Numbered from the stretch's first letter, positions 8,286 to 17,478 are shown. The stretch: DNA of 64,000 nt from Gaetbulibacter sp. 4G1 (GCF_002741945.1 NZ_MDVN01000022.1:930001-994000), one strand, 5' to 3'. Numbers and translations are program-made. The notes: generated by a model not told the origin, from the letters alone.

Positions 8286-9638
8286 ATGAAATTTTTTACA
8301 AAACAGGCACAATTAGTAGCGACGTTCCTTTTTTTAGGATTATTTACAACGCAAGCGAATAATTTTGATGATGTATTTTCAGTATATAACAACGACTTGC
8401 AAGTAATAAATGCAAGTGTATTGCACCCAACTAGTGGTAAAGCTCATTTTTTTGTAGGACAGTTTTTCCACCAATATAATCCTGTGTCAGATAAACTGGA
8501 TAAAATGGGAGTAATAGGTAAAGACGGGTGGTACGGCGTAACAAAAAATTTAGATGCTGTTTTAATACATCCCCAAAACAAAAAAGCATACTTTTTTACA
8601 GGGAACACATACCAACGCTACGATTTTATTAAAAAAAGAGTAGATAAAACTGGAGTTACTGGTCAAGATGGATGGAATGGATTGGCTGGACCTTTTGATG
8701 CTGTTATTATGCACCCTACAAATAACAAAGCTTACTTTTTTAAAGGAAAAAGATATTATCGTTTTAGTTTTGAAAAAAATAAAATGGATAAAGTTGGAAC
8801 TATTGGTGTAGATGGCTGGAAAGGCTTACCTGCTAATATTGATAGCGCCATAATGCACCCTAATGGCAAAGCTTATTTTTTTGCAGGAGATAAATATTAT
8901 AGATACGTATTTGGAAGAAGTGTTGATAAAAATGGAATAATTGGTAGAGATGGTTGGAAAGGATTATTTCACAAAATTGATGGTGTTGTTGAGAATAAAG
9001 ATGATTTTCATTTTTTTAGAGGCGCTCATGGAATGAATATAAAATCATACAATGAGAATTATACAGTAAGACAAATTTTAGATAAGCTTCCTGCTAGCAG
9101 AAATATTCTTGGAGATAATATTAAAGGCATTGCATTAACCCTATATCCTAATTCAGATAGAGTTTATAAAATGAGACTGGGTTATGATTGGTATAAAGGC
9201 GTTCCTAAAGATATTGACGCTTCTTTGCAACACCCTATTACAAAGAAATACTACTTTTTTAAAGGCTCGAAATACTATAGATATGATCCAAGTTCAAGAA
9301 GCGTTGATGAGACAGATTATATAGGGAGAGGCGCATGGAGAGGGCTTTCAAAAAATGTAGATGCAGCGATAGCAATTAAAGATCATATTTATCTTTTTAA
9401 AGACACCAAATATTATAAATATAATGCCTCTTCTTTAAATAGGGTTATAGAAACAGGTAATATAAGTGATAAGTTTAAAAACGTGCCAAACTATATAGAT
9501 GCAGCCCATATCTATGAAAATAAAAAATACAAATGGATTAAAATTATGTTTTTCAAAAAGGATATTATTTATACATATTCTTTGTCGGATAGAAGAGTAG
9601 TTAATTGGGAAATGGCTCATCAAAATTTATTTAAATAA
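8286..9638 (+). CDS. Exported hemopexin-repeat protein
   Basis: The 450-residue protein has a signal peptide ending near residue 24 (LFTTQA) and then about eight hemopexin-like repeats of 45-48 residues. Each has the pattern (I/F)DAV.MHP...KAYFF.G..YYR(Y/F)......D..G.IG.DGW.GL. The repeats run at about 38-420, with two degenerate copies in the middle (about 235-310), and are followed by a divergent C-terminal copy. Each repeat would be one blade of a four-bladed propeller, so two propellers are predicted. In animals and some bacteria such propellers bind heme or proteins. No T9SS tail is seen. Neighbours are other exported proteins of unknown role. Confidence 0.8.
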   Translation: MKFFTKQAQLVATFLFLGLFTTQANNFDDVFSVYNNDLQVINASVLHPTSGKAHFFVGQFFHQYNPVSDKLDKMGVIGKDGWYGVTKNLDAVLIHPQNKKAYFFTGNTYQRYDFIKKRVDKTGVTGQDGWNGLAGPFDAVIMHPTNNKAYFFKGKRYYRFSFEKNKMDKVGTIGVDGWKGLPANIDSAIMHPNGKAYFFAGDKYYRYVFGRSVDKNGIIGRDGWKGLFHKIDGVVENKDDFHFFRGAHGMNIKSYNENYTVRQILDKLPASRNILGDNIKGIALTLYPNSDRVYKMRLGYDWYKGVPKDIDASLQHPITKKYYFFKGSKYYRYDPSSRSVDETDYIGRGAWRGLSKNVDAAIAIKDHIYLFKDTKYYKYNASSLNRVIETGNISDKFKNVPNYIDAAHIYENKKYKWIKIMFFKKDIIYTYSLSDRRVVNWEMAHQNLFK

Positions 9639-9675
9639 TCAGTTACATTTAAAGAACACTTCTAAACTCTCATCC

Positions 9676-10218
9676 ATGAAAACACCTGTTTTAATACTCA
9701 TTTTAATAGCATCATTATTTTTAAAATGCAAAGGTCAAGAAGATAAGACTGTTGAGCAAGTCATAGATTGCGAATTATTAATAACACAGCAATTAGATTC
9801 GCTTTGGACACAGTTAGCGCATTTTCAGAGTACTTATTTCTCAGATGAAAACAATCAAAATTACAAATGGAACTACGATTTTGAAAAAAGCAAAGTTTCT
9901 GTTTTCAAAAACGGAACCCCTTATTTAAACATTGATTTTATCCATGTTGGTAAAATAGATGTTACTGAAAAAACATGGACTTGGTCTTGGGTAAGTGCCT
10001 CAGAGGAAAAAGAATCAAAATTAGAAAAAGTTAAAGCTTTTGGCTTAAAAAATGATTGCCAAAAACTTAAAACTGCAACTTGGTCAGGTAGTGAAAAAGA
10101 GGCTTGGGAAATGGTAGGAATTACCAACTACATTGTTAAAGGCAAAGGTGGTGCAAGGCATTACACAAAAACAGAATATAACTATGTGGTTTTTACTAAA
10201 ATTCAAAAAATAAATTAA
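9676..10218 (+). CDS. Exported protein of unknown function
   Basis: This 180-residue protein has an N-terminal hydrophobic export signal (MKTPVLILILIASLFLKCKGQ). The cysteine in FLKCKG lies where a lipobox would be, but Lys at -1 is atypical, so lipidation is uncertain. The mature part is rich in Trp and Lys (TWTWSWVSASEEKE, KTATWSGSEKEAWEMVGI). This faintly recalls DUF6882-type proteins, but I cannot confirm a family. It sits 37 bp after the hemopexin gene and 25 bp before the PGGD-repeat gene, so it probably belongs to the same transcript. Confidence 0.55.
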   Translation: MKTPVLILILIASLFLKCKGQEDKTVEQVIDCELLITQQLDSLWTQLAHFQSTYFSDENNQNYKWNYDFEKSKVSVFKNGTPYLNIDFIHVGKIDVTEKTWTWSWVSASEEKESKLEKVKAFGLKNDCQKLKTATWSGSEKEAWEMVGITNYIVKGKGGARHYTKTEYNYVVFTKIQKIN

Positions 10219-10243
10219 TCATAACAACAAAAACAATATTAAA

Positions 10244-10807
10244 ATGAAAACAATTAAACTTTTAATAATCTTATTAGTATTTAATACAAATTCAATTATC
10301 GCTCAAAACTTTGCGGTAGATGCTCAAACTATAAAATCATTAAACAAAACGGGGTTAGATTTTGAGCGTATAGGCGAAAGCTTTATCTATATTAATTCTG
10401 AAAGTAAAGAAGTAAAAAAGTTGATATGCCTTGTTAAGCTTGAACTATTAAAAAGCAAGATGGGTGAGTTTATTGATGATGAACTACCTGAAGGTGGTTA
10501 CGATTTTAAATTTATTGAAGAAAATACAAGTGCAATTTGGGAGTGTAAATCTGAAGGCGCTTTTGTAAATCAAAAAGGCTTATACTGTTTTATTGCAAAT
10601 AGCATCTGCGAAAATATAGAAAGAGAATTAATACCTGGAGGCGATATGTTTATTCCTGGCGGTGACATGTTTGTACCAGGTGGTGACACATTTGTTCCAG
10701 GAGGAGATACATTTTCAAAAGAAGACGAAAGCTATTATTTTTTAAAAATGAGTTTTGAAGGCGAACAAGAAATAGAGCCTGCAATATTGACTTTAAAAAT
10801 TAAATAA
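10244..10807 (+). CDS. Exported protein with four PGGD(M/T)F repeats
   Basis: This 187-residue protein starts with a signal peptide (MKTIKLLIILLVFNTNSIIAQ). Residues 130-157 are four perfect heptads, (I/V)PGGD(M/T)F, encoded by 84 bp at 10631-10714. The flanking sequence is soluble and acidic. Cysteines near residues 66, 104, 119 and 127 might form disulfides. No family is recognised. The gene ends 11 bp before the FG-GAP-like gene on the same strand, which suggests cotranscription. Confidence 0.6.
   Translation: MKTIKLLIILLVFNTNSIIAQNFAVDAQTIKSLNKTGLDFERIGESFIYINSESKEVKKLICLVKLELLKSKMGEFIDDELPEGGYDFKFIEENTSAIWECKSEGAFVNQKGLYCFIANSICENIERELIPGGDMFIPGGDMFVPGGDTFVPGGDTFSKEDESYYFLKMSFEGEQEIEPAILTLKIK
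10631..10714 (+). repeat. Four 21-bp tandem repeats encoding (I/V)PGGD(M/T)F
   Basis: Four adjacent in-frame heptad codon blocks encode IPGGDMF, IPGGDMF, VPGGDTF and VPGGDTF. Codons differ between copies (for example GGA GGC GAT, GGC GGT GAC, GGT GGT GAC, GGA GGA GAT). The protein repeat is therefore conserved while the DNA has diverged, which suggests selection on the peptide. Confidence 0.9.
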
Positions 10808-10818
10808 AAGTTAAGTAT

Positions 10819-12399
10819 ATGAAAGGAAAAATACTACTACTGATTTTTTGTATACTGGTTTTTAAAATAAACGCACAAACTTGGGCAGAAGCAACAAAAA
10901 TAGTGTCCTCAGATAGATCTACTAATGATGAATTCGGGTTTTCAGTATCAATAAGCGGCAATTATGCTATAGTTGGAGAGCCTTTTGGAGATGAAGACGT
11001 ATCTGGAAATAATGGTATGGGATCTGCCGGTTGCGCCTATATTTTTGAAAGAGATACAAACGGAGGTTGGATGCAAGTACAAAAAATTGTAGCATCAGAT
11101 AGATCTTCTAATGATCACTTTGGAACATCCGTATCTATTAGTGGAGATTATGCTATTGTTGGAGCACCAGAACATGTTGCTGGAGCTGTTTATGTTTTTA
11201 AAAGAGATGGTACAGGTAATTGGGCTGAATCTCAAAAAATTGAAGCCAATGATGCAACCAATAATGATTTGTTTGGTTTTTCAGTATCAATAAGCGGAGA
11301 TAATTTTATCGTTGGTGCCTACAACGAAGAGGAAAGTGAGTTTGGCGGGGCTAATTTGTATGAAGCTGGATCTGCATATATCTTTAGTAATAGTGGAGGT
11401 GTATGGACACAAACTAAAAAATTGGTGGCATCTGATAGAGCAGAAGACGATTGGTTTGGGTTTTCAGTGGCTATTGATGGAGACTATGCCATTGTAGGTG
11501 TGCACAGAGAAGAAGAGGATGTTGCAGGGAGTAATAATTTACAATGGGCGGGTTCTGCATATATTTTTGAAAAAGCTAGTGGTGCTTGGGCGCAAACACA
11601 AAAAATTGTAGCATTAGATAGAGCAGAAGACGATGAATTTGGATACGCTGTTTCTATAAGTGGCAATTATGCGTTAATAGGAGCTAGATCTGAAGAAGAG
11701 GATGAAAACAATATGAATAACATAAGTAGTTCTGGGTCTGCATATATTTTTGAAAGAGCTACAAGTGGAAATTGGAGCCAAGTTCAAAAAGTAGTGCCAT
11801 CAGATAGAGCATTAGGAGATGTTTTTGGATATTCCGTTTCAATAAGTAATAATAAAGCTATTATTGGTGCTTATAAAGAAGACGAAGATGCTTCTGGAAA
11901 TAATACTTTAACAAATCCAGGATCTGCTTATGTTTTTGAAAAAGATATTAATGATAATTGGGTAGAAACTCAAAAACTCGTGGCTTCAGATAGAGAAGGG
12001 CAGGATAGTTTTGCAACAACTGTAGCAATAAGTGATAGTTTTGTTATTGTTGGAGCGCATCAGGAAGATGATGACGTGCAAGGTAATAATGGTCTTAACG
12101 GTGCCGGTTCTGCATACATTTTTGAATCTTCTGGGAGTTTAAGTAATCCAGATTATATGCTGCTAAGTGATAAAATAAAAATTCACCCTAATCCAGCAAG
12201 TTCAAAATTGTTTATAGAACAACTCAAAAATAAAAGCGAGTATAAAATTTTTGATGCAACCGGAAAACAAATCAGTTTTGGAAATCTTTCAAAAGCAAAT
12301 AAAGCTATTGACATTTCAAATTTAAAAACAGGATTTTATATATTAAACTTAAAGCAAAATAAAAAAACCTTCAATTTTAAGTTTTTGAAAAAGATTTAA
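10819..12399 (+). CDS. FG-GAP-like beta-propeller protein with T9SS type A tail
   Basis: The 526-residue protein has a signal peptide (MKGKILLLIFCILVFKINAQ). Seven repeats of about 55-65 residues follow, each built around D(E/D)FG(F/Y)SVSISG(N/D)YAIVGA followed by GSAYIFE...W.(Q/E).(Q/K)K(I/L)VASDR. This is the FG-GAP/integrin-type propeller pattern, and seven blades would close one propeller. The C-terminus (IKIHPNPASSKLFIE, YKIFDATGKQI, IDISNLKTGFYILNL, FNFKFLKKI) is a T9SS type A sorting domain, so the protein is secreted or surface-attached. It is the last gene of the exported-protein run. Its ligand is unknown. Confidence 0.85.
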   Translation: MKGKILLLIFCILVFKINAQTWAEATKIVSSDRSTNDEFGFSVSISGNYAIVGEPFGDEDVSGNNGMGSAGCAYIFERDTNGGWMQVQKIVASDRSSNDHFGTSVSISGDYAIVGAPEHVAGAVYVFKRDGTGNWAESQKIEANDATNNDLFGFSVSISGDNFIVGAYNEEESEFGGANLYEAGSAYIFSNSGGVWTQTKKLVASDRAEDDWFGFSVAIDGDYAIVGVHREEEDVAGSNNLQWAGSAYIFEKASGAWAQTQKIVALDRAEDDEFGYAVSISGNYALIGARSEEEDENNMNNISSSGSAYIFERATSGNWSQVQKVVPSDRALGDVFGYSVSISNNKAIIGAYKEDEDASGNNTLTNPGSAYVFEKDINDNWVETQKLVASDREGQDSFATTVAISDSFVIVGAHQEDDDVQGNNGLNGAGSAYIFESSGSLSNPDYMLLSDKIKIHPNPASSKLFIEQLKNKSEYKIFDATGKQISFGNLSKANKAIDISNLKTGFYILNLKQNKKTFNFKFLKKI

Positions 12400-12695
12400 T
12401 TTTTTTTAAAATAAAATCTTCTCAAAAAACGCCTCAAACCAAGCGGTTTTATAGGGGTTCTATTCAAAAAATCAAGATTTTTATTTTTTAACAAATTATT
12501 TTGTAATTAATTGATAATCAATTAGTTAAAAATATCACAAAAAACACATATGTTTTTTGTGGTATTTTCTCATTGTTAAAAACTTGTTGAAAAGGTTTCG
12601 TTAAATTTCTTAAAACATGTCAATCATTTTGCAATCTTTGTTATCCCGAAATTGCATCAAATTTTTCGTCCAATCTTTTATAAAAAACAAAAATA
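12400..12695. other. Intergenic region before nrdB, with a large inverted repeat
   Basis: These 296 bases contain no credible ORF. They hold AAAATCTT (12413-12420) opposite AAGATTTT (12474-12481), a possible weak 3' hairpin for the preceding gene. They also hold the strong inverted repeat at 12529-12568 and a near-consensus -7 element AATCTTTG at 12633-12640, 55 bp ahead of the nrdB ATG. Confidence 0.5.
12529..12568. promoter_or_regulatory. 40-bp inverted repeat upstream of nrdB
   Basis: The arms AAAATATCACAAAAAACACA (12529-12548) and TATGTTTTTTGTGGTATTTT (12549-12568) are complementary at 18 of 20 positions, centred on CATATG. The element lies 130 bp after the FG-GAP stop and 127 bp before nrdB. 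It could terminate both strands, although it lacks a GC-rich core, or it could be a dyad operator. It does not fit the NrdR-box consensus as I know it. Confidence 0.6.
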
Positions 12696-13676
12696 ATGTC
12701 TCAAGCTATTGAACCCATTTTACAAGAAAACAAAGATCGTTTTGTTATTTTTCCAATTCAACATCATGATATTTGGGAATGGTATAAAAAGCAAGAGGCT
12801 AGTATTTGGACAGCTGAAGAGATTGACTTACATCAAGACCTTAACGATTGGAATAACAAATTAAATGATGACGAACGTTATTTTATCAAACATGTTTTAG
12901 CCTTTTTTGCAGCCAGTGATGGTATTGTAAACGAAAATTTAGCTGAAAACTTTGTGTCTGAAGTACAATACTCAGAAGCTAAATTCTTTTATGGTTTTCA
13001 AATCATGATGGAAAATATTCATTCTGAAGTGTATTCGTTATTAATTGATACTTATGTAAAAGACGATAAAGAAAAAGATGCATTATTTAATGCCATTGAA
13101 GTTTTTCCAGCCATAAAAGAAAAGGCGGATTGGGCTCTTAAATGGATAGACTCTCCAAGTTTTGCAGAACGCTTAATTGCTTTTGCAGCAGTTGAAGGGA
13201 TCTTCTTTTCAGGGAGTTTTTGCTCTATTTTCTGGCTTAAAAAACGTGGTTTGTTACCTGGATTAACATTTTCTAACGAGCTTATTTCTAGAGATGAAGG
13301 TTTGCATTGCGATTTTGCTGTGCATTTACATCAGCACCATATTGTAAATAAAGTTCCAAAGGATAGAATCACAGATATTCTTACTAATGCCCTAGATATT
13401 GAGCGCATGTTTATTACCGAGTCACTTCCTGTTAGCTTAATAGGTATGAATGCGAAGTTAATGACACAATATTTAGAATTTGTAACAGATAGATTATTAG
13501 TAGAATTTGGTTGTGATAAAGTTTATAACTCAACAAATCCATTCGACTTTATGGATATGATTTCGTTACAAGGAAAAACTAATTTCTTTGAAAAACGAGT
13601 GTCTGAATATCAAAAAGCAGGTGTTCTTAATAAAGAGGACGATGAAAATAAATTTAGTTTTGATGAAGATTTCTAA
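12696..13676 (+). CDS. nrdB: Ribonucleotide reductase class Ia, small (beta) subunit
   Basis: This 326-residue protein provides the di-iron tyrosyl-radical cofactor for reduction of ribonucleoside diphosphates. The ferritin-like ligands and radical site are visible in [31 protein letters not shown] (the Tyr of SEVYS is the expected radical residue), EGIFFSGSF and [11 protein letters not shown]. The N-terminal sequence [24 protein letters not shown] resembles eukaryotic-type R2 proteins, as is usual in Bacteroidota. The acidic C-terminus (NKFSFDEDF) would dock into NrdA. It is followed by nrdA after 199 bp. Confidence 0.95.
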   Translation: MSQAIEPILQENKDRFVIFPIQHHDIWEWYKKQEASIWTAEEIDLHQDLNDWNNKLNDDERYFIKHVLAFFAASDGIVNENLAENFVSEVQYSEAKFFYGFQIMMENIHSEVYSLLIDTYVKDDKEKDALFNAIEVFPAIKEKADWALKWIDSPSFAERLIAFAAVEGIFFSGSFCSIFWLKKRGLLPGLTFSNELISRDEGLHCDFAVHLHQHHIVNKVPKDRITDILTNALDIERMFITESLPVSLIGMNAKLMTQYLEFVTDRLLVEFGCDKVYNSTNPFDFMDMISLQGKTNFFEKRVSEYQKAGVLNKEDDENKFSFDEDF

Positions 13677-13831
13677 ATGAAGAAATCAATTTAAAATAAC
13701 AAAAAGAGTGTTTCGTGATCTTTGAATCCTCAAAGAGAATCGATTTTCAATAAATAAGTAAATATTTTTTAATTAACTGACTTTGATACTAAGTACCCAA
13801 TAGTTTCAAATTTAGAATATCCAACTAACCA

Positions 13832-13856
13832 TTTTTCTGAAGGTGTATCAGAAAAA
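13832..13856 (+). promoter_or_regulatory. Hairpin immediately upstream of nrdA start
   Basis: TTTTTCTGA (13832-13840) and TCAGAAAAA (13848-13856) form a perfect 9-bp stem closing a 7-nt loop, AGGTGTA, 19 nt before the ATG at 13876. A smaller perfect hairpin, TCTTTGA/TCAAAGA, lies at 13719-13736. The nrdB-nrdA spacer therefore carries structured RNA that could set the ratio of the two subunits. Confidence 0.5.
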
Positions 13857-13875
13857 ATTAAAACGTGTAAAAATT

Positions 13876-16359
13876 ATGTATGTAGTAAAAAGAGACGGCA
13901 GAAAAGAACAGATCATGTTCGACAAGATTACAGCTAGAGTGAGAAAGTTATGTTATGGACTTAATGAACTGGTAGATCCATTAAAAGTAGCCATGCGTGT
14001 AATTGAAGGTTTGTACGACGGTGTTACTACTAGCGAATTGGATAATCTTGCTGCTGAAATTGCTGCAACTATGACAACAGCACATCCAGATTATGCGCGT
14101 TTAGCAGCTAGAATTTCGGTTTCTAACTTACACAAAAACACTAAGAAAACATTTAGTGAGGTAATGCACGACCTTTATACATATGTAAATCCTAGAACAG
14201 GAAAAGATGCACCACTTTTATCCGATGAGGTTTATAATGTTATTATGGAAAATAAGGATCGTTTAGATTCTACAATTATTTATAATCGCGATTTTGGATA
14301 CGATTATTTTGGGTTTAAAACATTAGAGCGTTCTTATTTATTAAAACTTAATGGAGAAATAGCTGAACGGCCACAGCATATGCTTATGCGTGTTTCAATA
14401 GGAATTCATTTAAATGATTTAGATGCAGCCATCGAGACTTATGAGTTAATGTCTAAAAAATATTTTACACACGCTACACCAACATTATTTAATTCAGGCA
14501 CACCAAAACCACAAATGTCGTCTTGTTTTCTTTTAACAATGAAAGAAGATAGTATAGATGGGATTTATGATACACTAAAACAAACTGCAAAAATATCACA
14601 ATCAGCAGGAGGAATTGGATTAGCAATACACAATGTTCGTGCAACAGGAAGTTATATTGCAGGAACAAACGGAACATCAAACGGTATTGTTCCTATGCTA
14701 CAAGTATTTAACGATACGGCACGTTATGTAGATCAAGGTGGAGGAAAACGTAAAGGAAGTTTTGCTATTTATATTGAAACATGGCATGCTGATATTTTTG
14801 ATTTTCTTGACTTGAAGAAAAACCATGGTAAAGAAGAAATGCGTGCACGTGATTTGTTTTATGCAATGTGGACGTCTGATTTATTTATGAAACGTGTACA
14901 AGAAGATGGCGAATGGACGTTAATGTGTCCTAATGAATGCCCAGGGTTAGATGAAGTACACAGCGAAGCTTTTGAAACTTTATATACTAAATATGAAGCT
15001 GAAGGGAAAGGGCGTAAAACAATTAAAGCACGTGAACTTTGGGAGAAAATATTAGAATCTCAAATTGAAACAGGAACACCATATATGTTGTATAAAGATG
15101 CGGCAAACCGTAAATCTAATCAACAAAATTTAGGAACTATTCGTTCGTCAAACCTTTGTACAGAAATTTTAGAATATACATCTCCAGATGAGGTTGCCGT
15201 TTGTAATTTAGCTTCAATAGCATTACCAATGTTTGTTAAAAACGGAGCTTTTGACCATAAAGAGTTATTCCGCATTACAAAACGTGTTACTAAAAACTTA
15301 AATAGAGTTATCGATAGAAATTACTATCCAGTAAAAGAAGCAGAAAACTCAAATATGCGTCATCGTCCTATTGGTTTAGGCGTTCAAGGTTTAGCAGATA
15401 CTTTTATTCAATTACGTATGCCTTTTACAAGTGATGAAGCAAAAAAATTAAACCAAGATATTTTTGAAACGCTTTACTATGCAGCTGTTACGGCAAGTAT
15501 GGAAGAGGCTAAAGCAGATGGCCCTTATCAAACTTACGAAGGGTCTCCTATTAGTAAAGGCGACTTTCAACATAACCTTTGGAACATTAAAGATGATGAA
15601 TTAAGCGGTAATTGGGATTGGGCAAAACTACGTAAGCAAGTACTTAAAAATGGTGTTCGTAACTCATTATTAGTAGCGCCAATGCCAACAGCATCAACAT
15701 CTCAAATTCTTGGAAATAATGAATGTTTTGAGCCATATACATCAAACATTTATACACGTCGCGTGTTATCTGGTGAGTTTATTGTTGTTAATAAACATTT
15801 ACTAGAAGACTTAGTAGAATTAGGGCTTTGGGATGATAATTTAAAGCAAGCTATTATGAGAGCAAATGGTTCAGTGCAACACATTGATATTATTCCTCAA
15901 GATATTAAAGATTTATATAAAACAGTTTGGGAACTGAGCATGAAAGATATTATAGATATGTCTCGTCAAAGAGGATATTTTATAGATCAATCTCAATCAC
16001 TTAACTTATTTTTAGAGGGCGCTACTATGGCAAAATTAACATCGATGCATTTTTATGCATGGAAAAGCGGCTTAAAAACAGGAATGTACTATTTACGTAC
16101 TAAAAGTGCGGTTGATGCTATTAAATTCACTTTAGATACAACAAAGAAAGAAGAACCAGTTGCAGAAACTGTTGAAGTTGATAATGTTGTAGCTCAGCAA
16201 GAAGAAGCAAAGAAAAAGAAATTAGCAGCTCAAAATGCCGCTAAATTTGCACAACAAAATAAGCCAGAAGTTGAGCCTATGTCTGCTGATGAGATGAAAG
16301 CGCTTATTGCACAAGCAAAAGCAGCAGAAGGAGACGATTGCTTAATGTGCGGATCTTAA
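13876..16359 (+). CDS. nrdA: Ribonucleotide reductase class Ia, large (alpha) subunit
   Basis: This 827-residue catalytic subunit begins with an ATP-cone allosteric domain ([22 protein letters not shown], residues 1 to about 90). It then has the ten-stranded barrel with [43 protein letters not shown] and [20 protein letters not shown]. The C-terminal tail carries the redox-relay cysteines CLMCGS, preceded by a Lys/Ala/Gln-rich linker (about 745-810). An in-frame GTG at 13843 would add 11 residues, but the ATG at 13876 gives the standard N-terminus, so it was chosen. The gene forms a functional pair with nrdB upstream and is followed by two hairpins. Confidence 0.95.
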   Translation: MYVVKRDGRKEQIMFDKITARVRKLCYGLNELVDPLKVAMRVIEGLYDGVTTSELDNLAAEIAATMTTAHPDYARLAARISVSNLHKNTKKTFSEVMHDLYTYVNPRTGKDAPLLSDEVYNVIMENKDRLDSTIIYNRDFGYDYFGFKTLERSYLLKLNGEIAERPQHMLMRVSIGIHLNDLDAAIETYELMSKKYFTHATPTLFNSGTPKPQMSSCFLLTMKEDSIDGIYDTLKQTAKISQSAGGIGLAIHNVRATGSYIAGTNGTSNGIVPMLQVFNDTARYVDQGGGKRKGSFAIYIETWHADIFDFLDLKKNHGKEEMRARDLFYAMWTSDLFMKRVQEDGEWTLMCPNECPGLDEVHSEAFETLYTKYEAEGKGRKTIKARELWEKILESQIETGTPYMLYKDAANRKSNQQNLGTIRSSNLCTEILEYTSPDEVAVCNLASIALPMFVKNGAFDHKELFRITKRVTKNLNRVIDRNYYPVKEAENSNMRHRPIGLGVQGLADTFIQLRMPFTSDEAKKLNQDIFETLYYAAVTASMEEAKADGPYQTYEGSPISKGDFQHNLWNIKDDELSGNWDWAKLRKQVLKNGVRNSLLVAPMPTASTSQILGNNECFEPYTSNIYTRRVLSGEFIVVNKHLLEDLVELGLWDDNLKQAIMRANGSVQHIDIIPQDIKDLYKTVWELSMKDIIDMSRQRGYFIDQSQSLNLFLEGATMAKLTSMHFYAWKSGLKTGMYYLRTKSAVDAIKFTLDTTKKEEPVAETVEVDNVVAQQEEAKKKKLAAQNAAKFAQQNKPEVEPMSADEMKALIAQAKAAEGDDCLMCGS

Positions 16360-16372
16360 AAGTATATAAACA

Positions 16373-16405
16373 TTGGGTTTGTTCCCTCGAAAGGGGGAAC
16401 CCCAA
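16373..16405 (+). other. GAAA-capped hairpin after nrdA
   Basis: GTTCCCTC (16381-16388), loop GAAA and GGGGGAAC (16393-16400) form an 8-bp stem with one T-G wobble. It is extended, after a 3-nt bulge, by TTGGG (16373-16377) pairing with CCCAA (16401-16405). No T tract follows directly, so it may protect the mRNA end rather than terminate. Confidence 0.55.
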
Positions 16406-16414
16406 ATTTTTAAA

Positions 16415-16442
16415 AAAGCACTTCGAAAGAGGTGCTTTTTTT
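16415..16442 (+). terminator. Intrinsic terminator of nrdA
   Basis: AAAGCACTTC, loop GAAA, GAGGTGCTTTTTTT: a 9-10 bp stem with a GNRA tetraloop followed by at least seven T residues, 56 bp after the nrdA stop and 58 bp before the next ATG. Confidence 0.85.
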
Positions 16443-16499
16443 ATTACCGCATATTGATTGAAAAAAGCTATTTTTAGGCTATAATTAAACTAACCATTT

Positions 16500-17021
16500 A
16501 TGAATAATCAAAATTTTAGAGTTACTCCCGATTTGTATGCAACTAAAGGTAATCGTTTTGCAAATTATATTATTGATAAAATTGTGTTTTATGCTTTAAT
16601 TTTTGGTTTAAGTTTTCTAACTGCGGCTATTGTTTATTCTACTTTTACAGATACAACAGCTTTTGATGAGTTTTTATATGATATTGAAAATATGGGCAGG
16701 CTTATGGATAGATTAGTAACAGGGATAATATTTAGTGTTTTTTATATGATTTTTGAAAGTTTGCTTAAAGGTAAAACGATTGGAAAGTATGTAACAAAAA
16801 CATTGGTAGTTATGGAAGATGGATCAAAACCTAAAACATCTGATATTGTTTTAAGAAGCTTATGTAGGTTAATTCCTTTCGATGCTTTTTCTTTTTTAGG
16901 AACAGAAGGAAAGGGTTGGCACGATTCAATGTCAAACACATATGTAGTAGATGAAAAAAGATTTATAGCTAAAAGGAATGCTCAAAGCGAGTTAGATCAA
17001 ATAGGTGTTTTACAAGAATAA
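16500..17021 (+). CDS. RDD family membrane protein
   Basis: The 173-residue protein has the RDD signature (TKGNRFANYIIDKIVFYALIF, residues 14-34), two or three membrane helices, and the conserved central KGKTIGKYVTKTLVV motif followed by an amphipathic segment (SDIVLRSLCRLIPFDAFSFL) and WHDSMSNTYVV. RDD proteins are polytopic inner-membrane proteins of poorly known, possibly ion-transport, function. The stop is 2 bp before the ATG of the deaminase gene, which implies cotranscription. Confidence 0.85.
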   Translation: MNNQNFRVTPDLYATKGNRFANYIIDKIVFYALIFGLSFLTAAIVYSTFTDTTAFDEFLYDIENMGRLMDRLVTGIIFSVFYMIFESLLKGKTIGKYVTKTLVVMEDGSKPKTSDIVLRSLCRLIPFDAFSFLGTEGKGWHDSMSNTYVVDEKRFIAKRNAQSELDQIGVLQE

Positions 17022-17023
17022 AA

Positions 17024-17461
17024 ATGGATAAATTTTTAGTAGCTGCAATAGAAGAAGCAAAAATAGGGTTGAGCGAAGGAGGTATTCCTATTGGGTCTGT
17101 TATAGTTTATAAAGGAAAAATAATAGGCAGAGGACACAATAAAAGAATACAAAACGGGAGCGTAGTTTTACATGGAGAAATGGATGCTTTCGAAAACGCA
17201 GGACGACAAGCAGCAAGTGTTTATAAAGCATGTACTTTGTACACAACATTATCACCATGCTCAATGTGTTCTGGAGCTATTTTATTGTATGGTATTCCAA
17301 AAGTTGTTATAGGAGAGAACAAAACATTTCTTGGAGATGAATCTCTATTGAAATCTCGGGGAGTTGCCGTTGAAGTTGTAAACAATAAAACTTGTATTGA
17401 ACTTATGGAGTCTTTCATCTCAATGAATCCTGAATTATGGAACGAAGATATTGGAGAGTAA
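17024..17461 (+). CDS. Fcy1-type cytosine deaminase
   Basis: This 145-residue zinc enzyme of the cytidine/deoxycytidylate deaminase fold has the catalytic HGE (His50, Glu52) and PCSMC (residues 78-82, zinc cysteines). It resembles the yeast cytosine deaminase Fcy1 more than TadA or Cdd: GGIPIGSVIV, GRGHNKRIQNGSVVLHGE, LYTTLSPCSMCSGAILLYGIP, VIGENKTFLG and, diagnostically, the C-terminal W-N-E-D-I-G-E (Fcy1 uses the equivalent Trp and Asp to hold the base). It probably converts cytosine to uracil for salvage. It follows the RDD gene by 2 bp. The bacterial CodA cytosine deaminase belongs to a different fold. Confidence 0.8.
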   Translation: MDKFLVAAIEEAKIGLSEGGIPIGSVIVYKGKIIGRGHNKRIQNGSVVLHGEMDAFENAGRQAASVYKACTLYTTLSPCSMCSGAILLYGIPKVVIGENKTFLGDESLLKSRGVAVEVVNNKTCIELMESFISMNPELWNEDIGE

Positions 17462-17478
17462 AAAACATATTCATTTTA

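Noticed and set aside
12529-12568. NrdR box at nrdB
   Set aside because: The dyad does not match the paired 16-bp NrdR consensus and is a single long repeat; kept only as an unassigned element.
13843-13875. Longer nrdA N-terminus from a GTG start
   Set aside because: The extra 11 residues are not part of the conserved N-terminus, and the GTG lies inside the loop of the leader hairpin; ATG 13876 fits the family.
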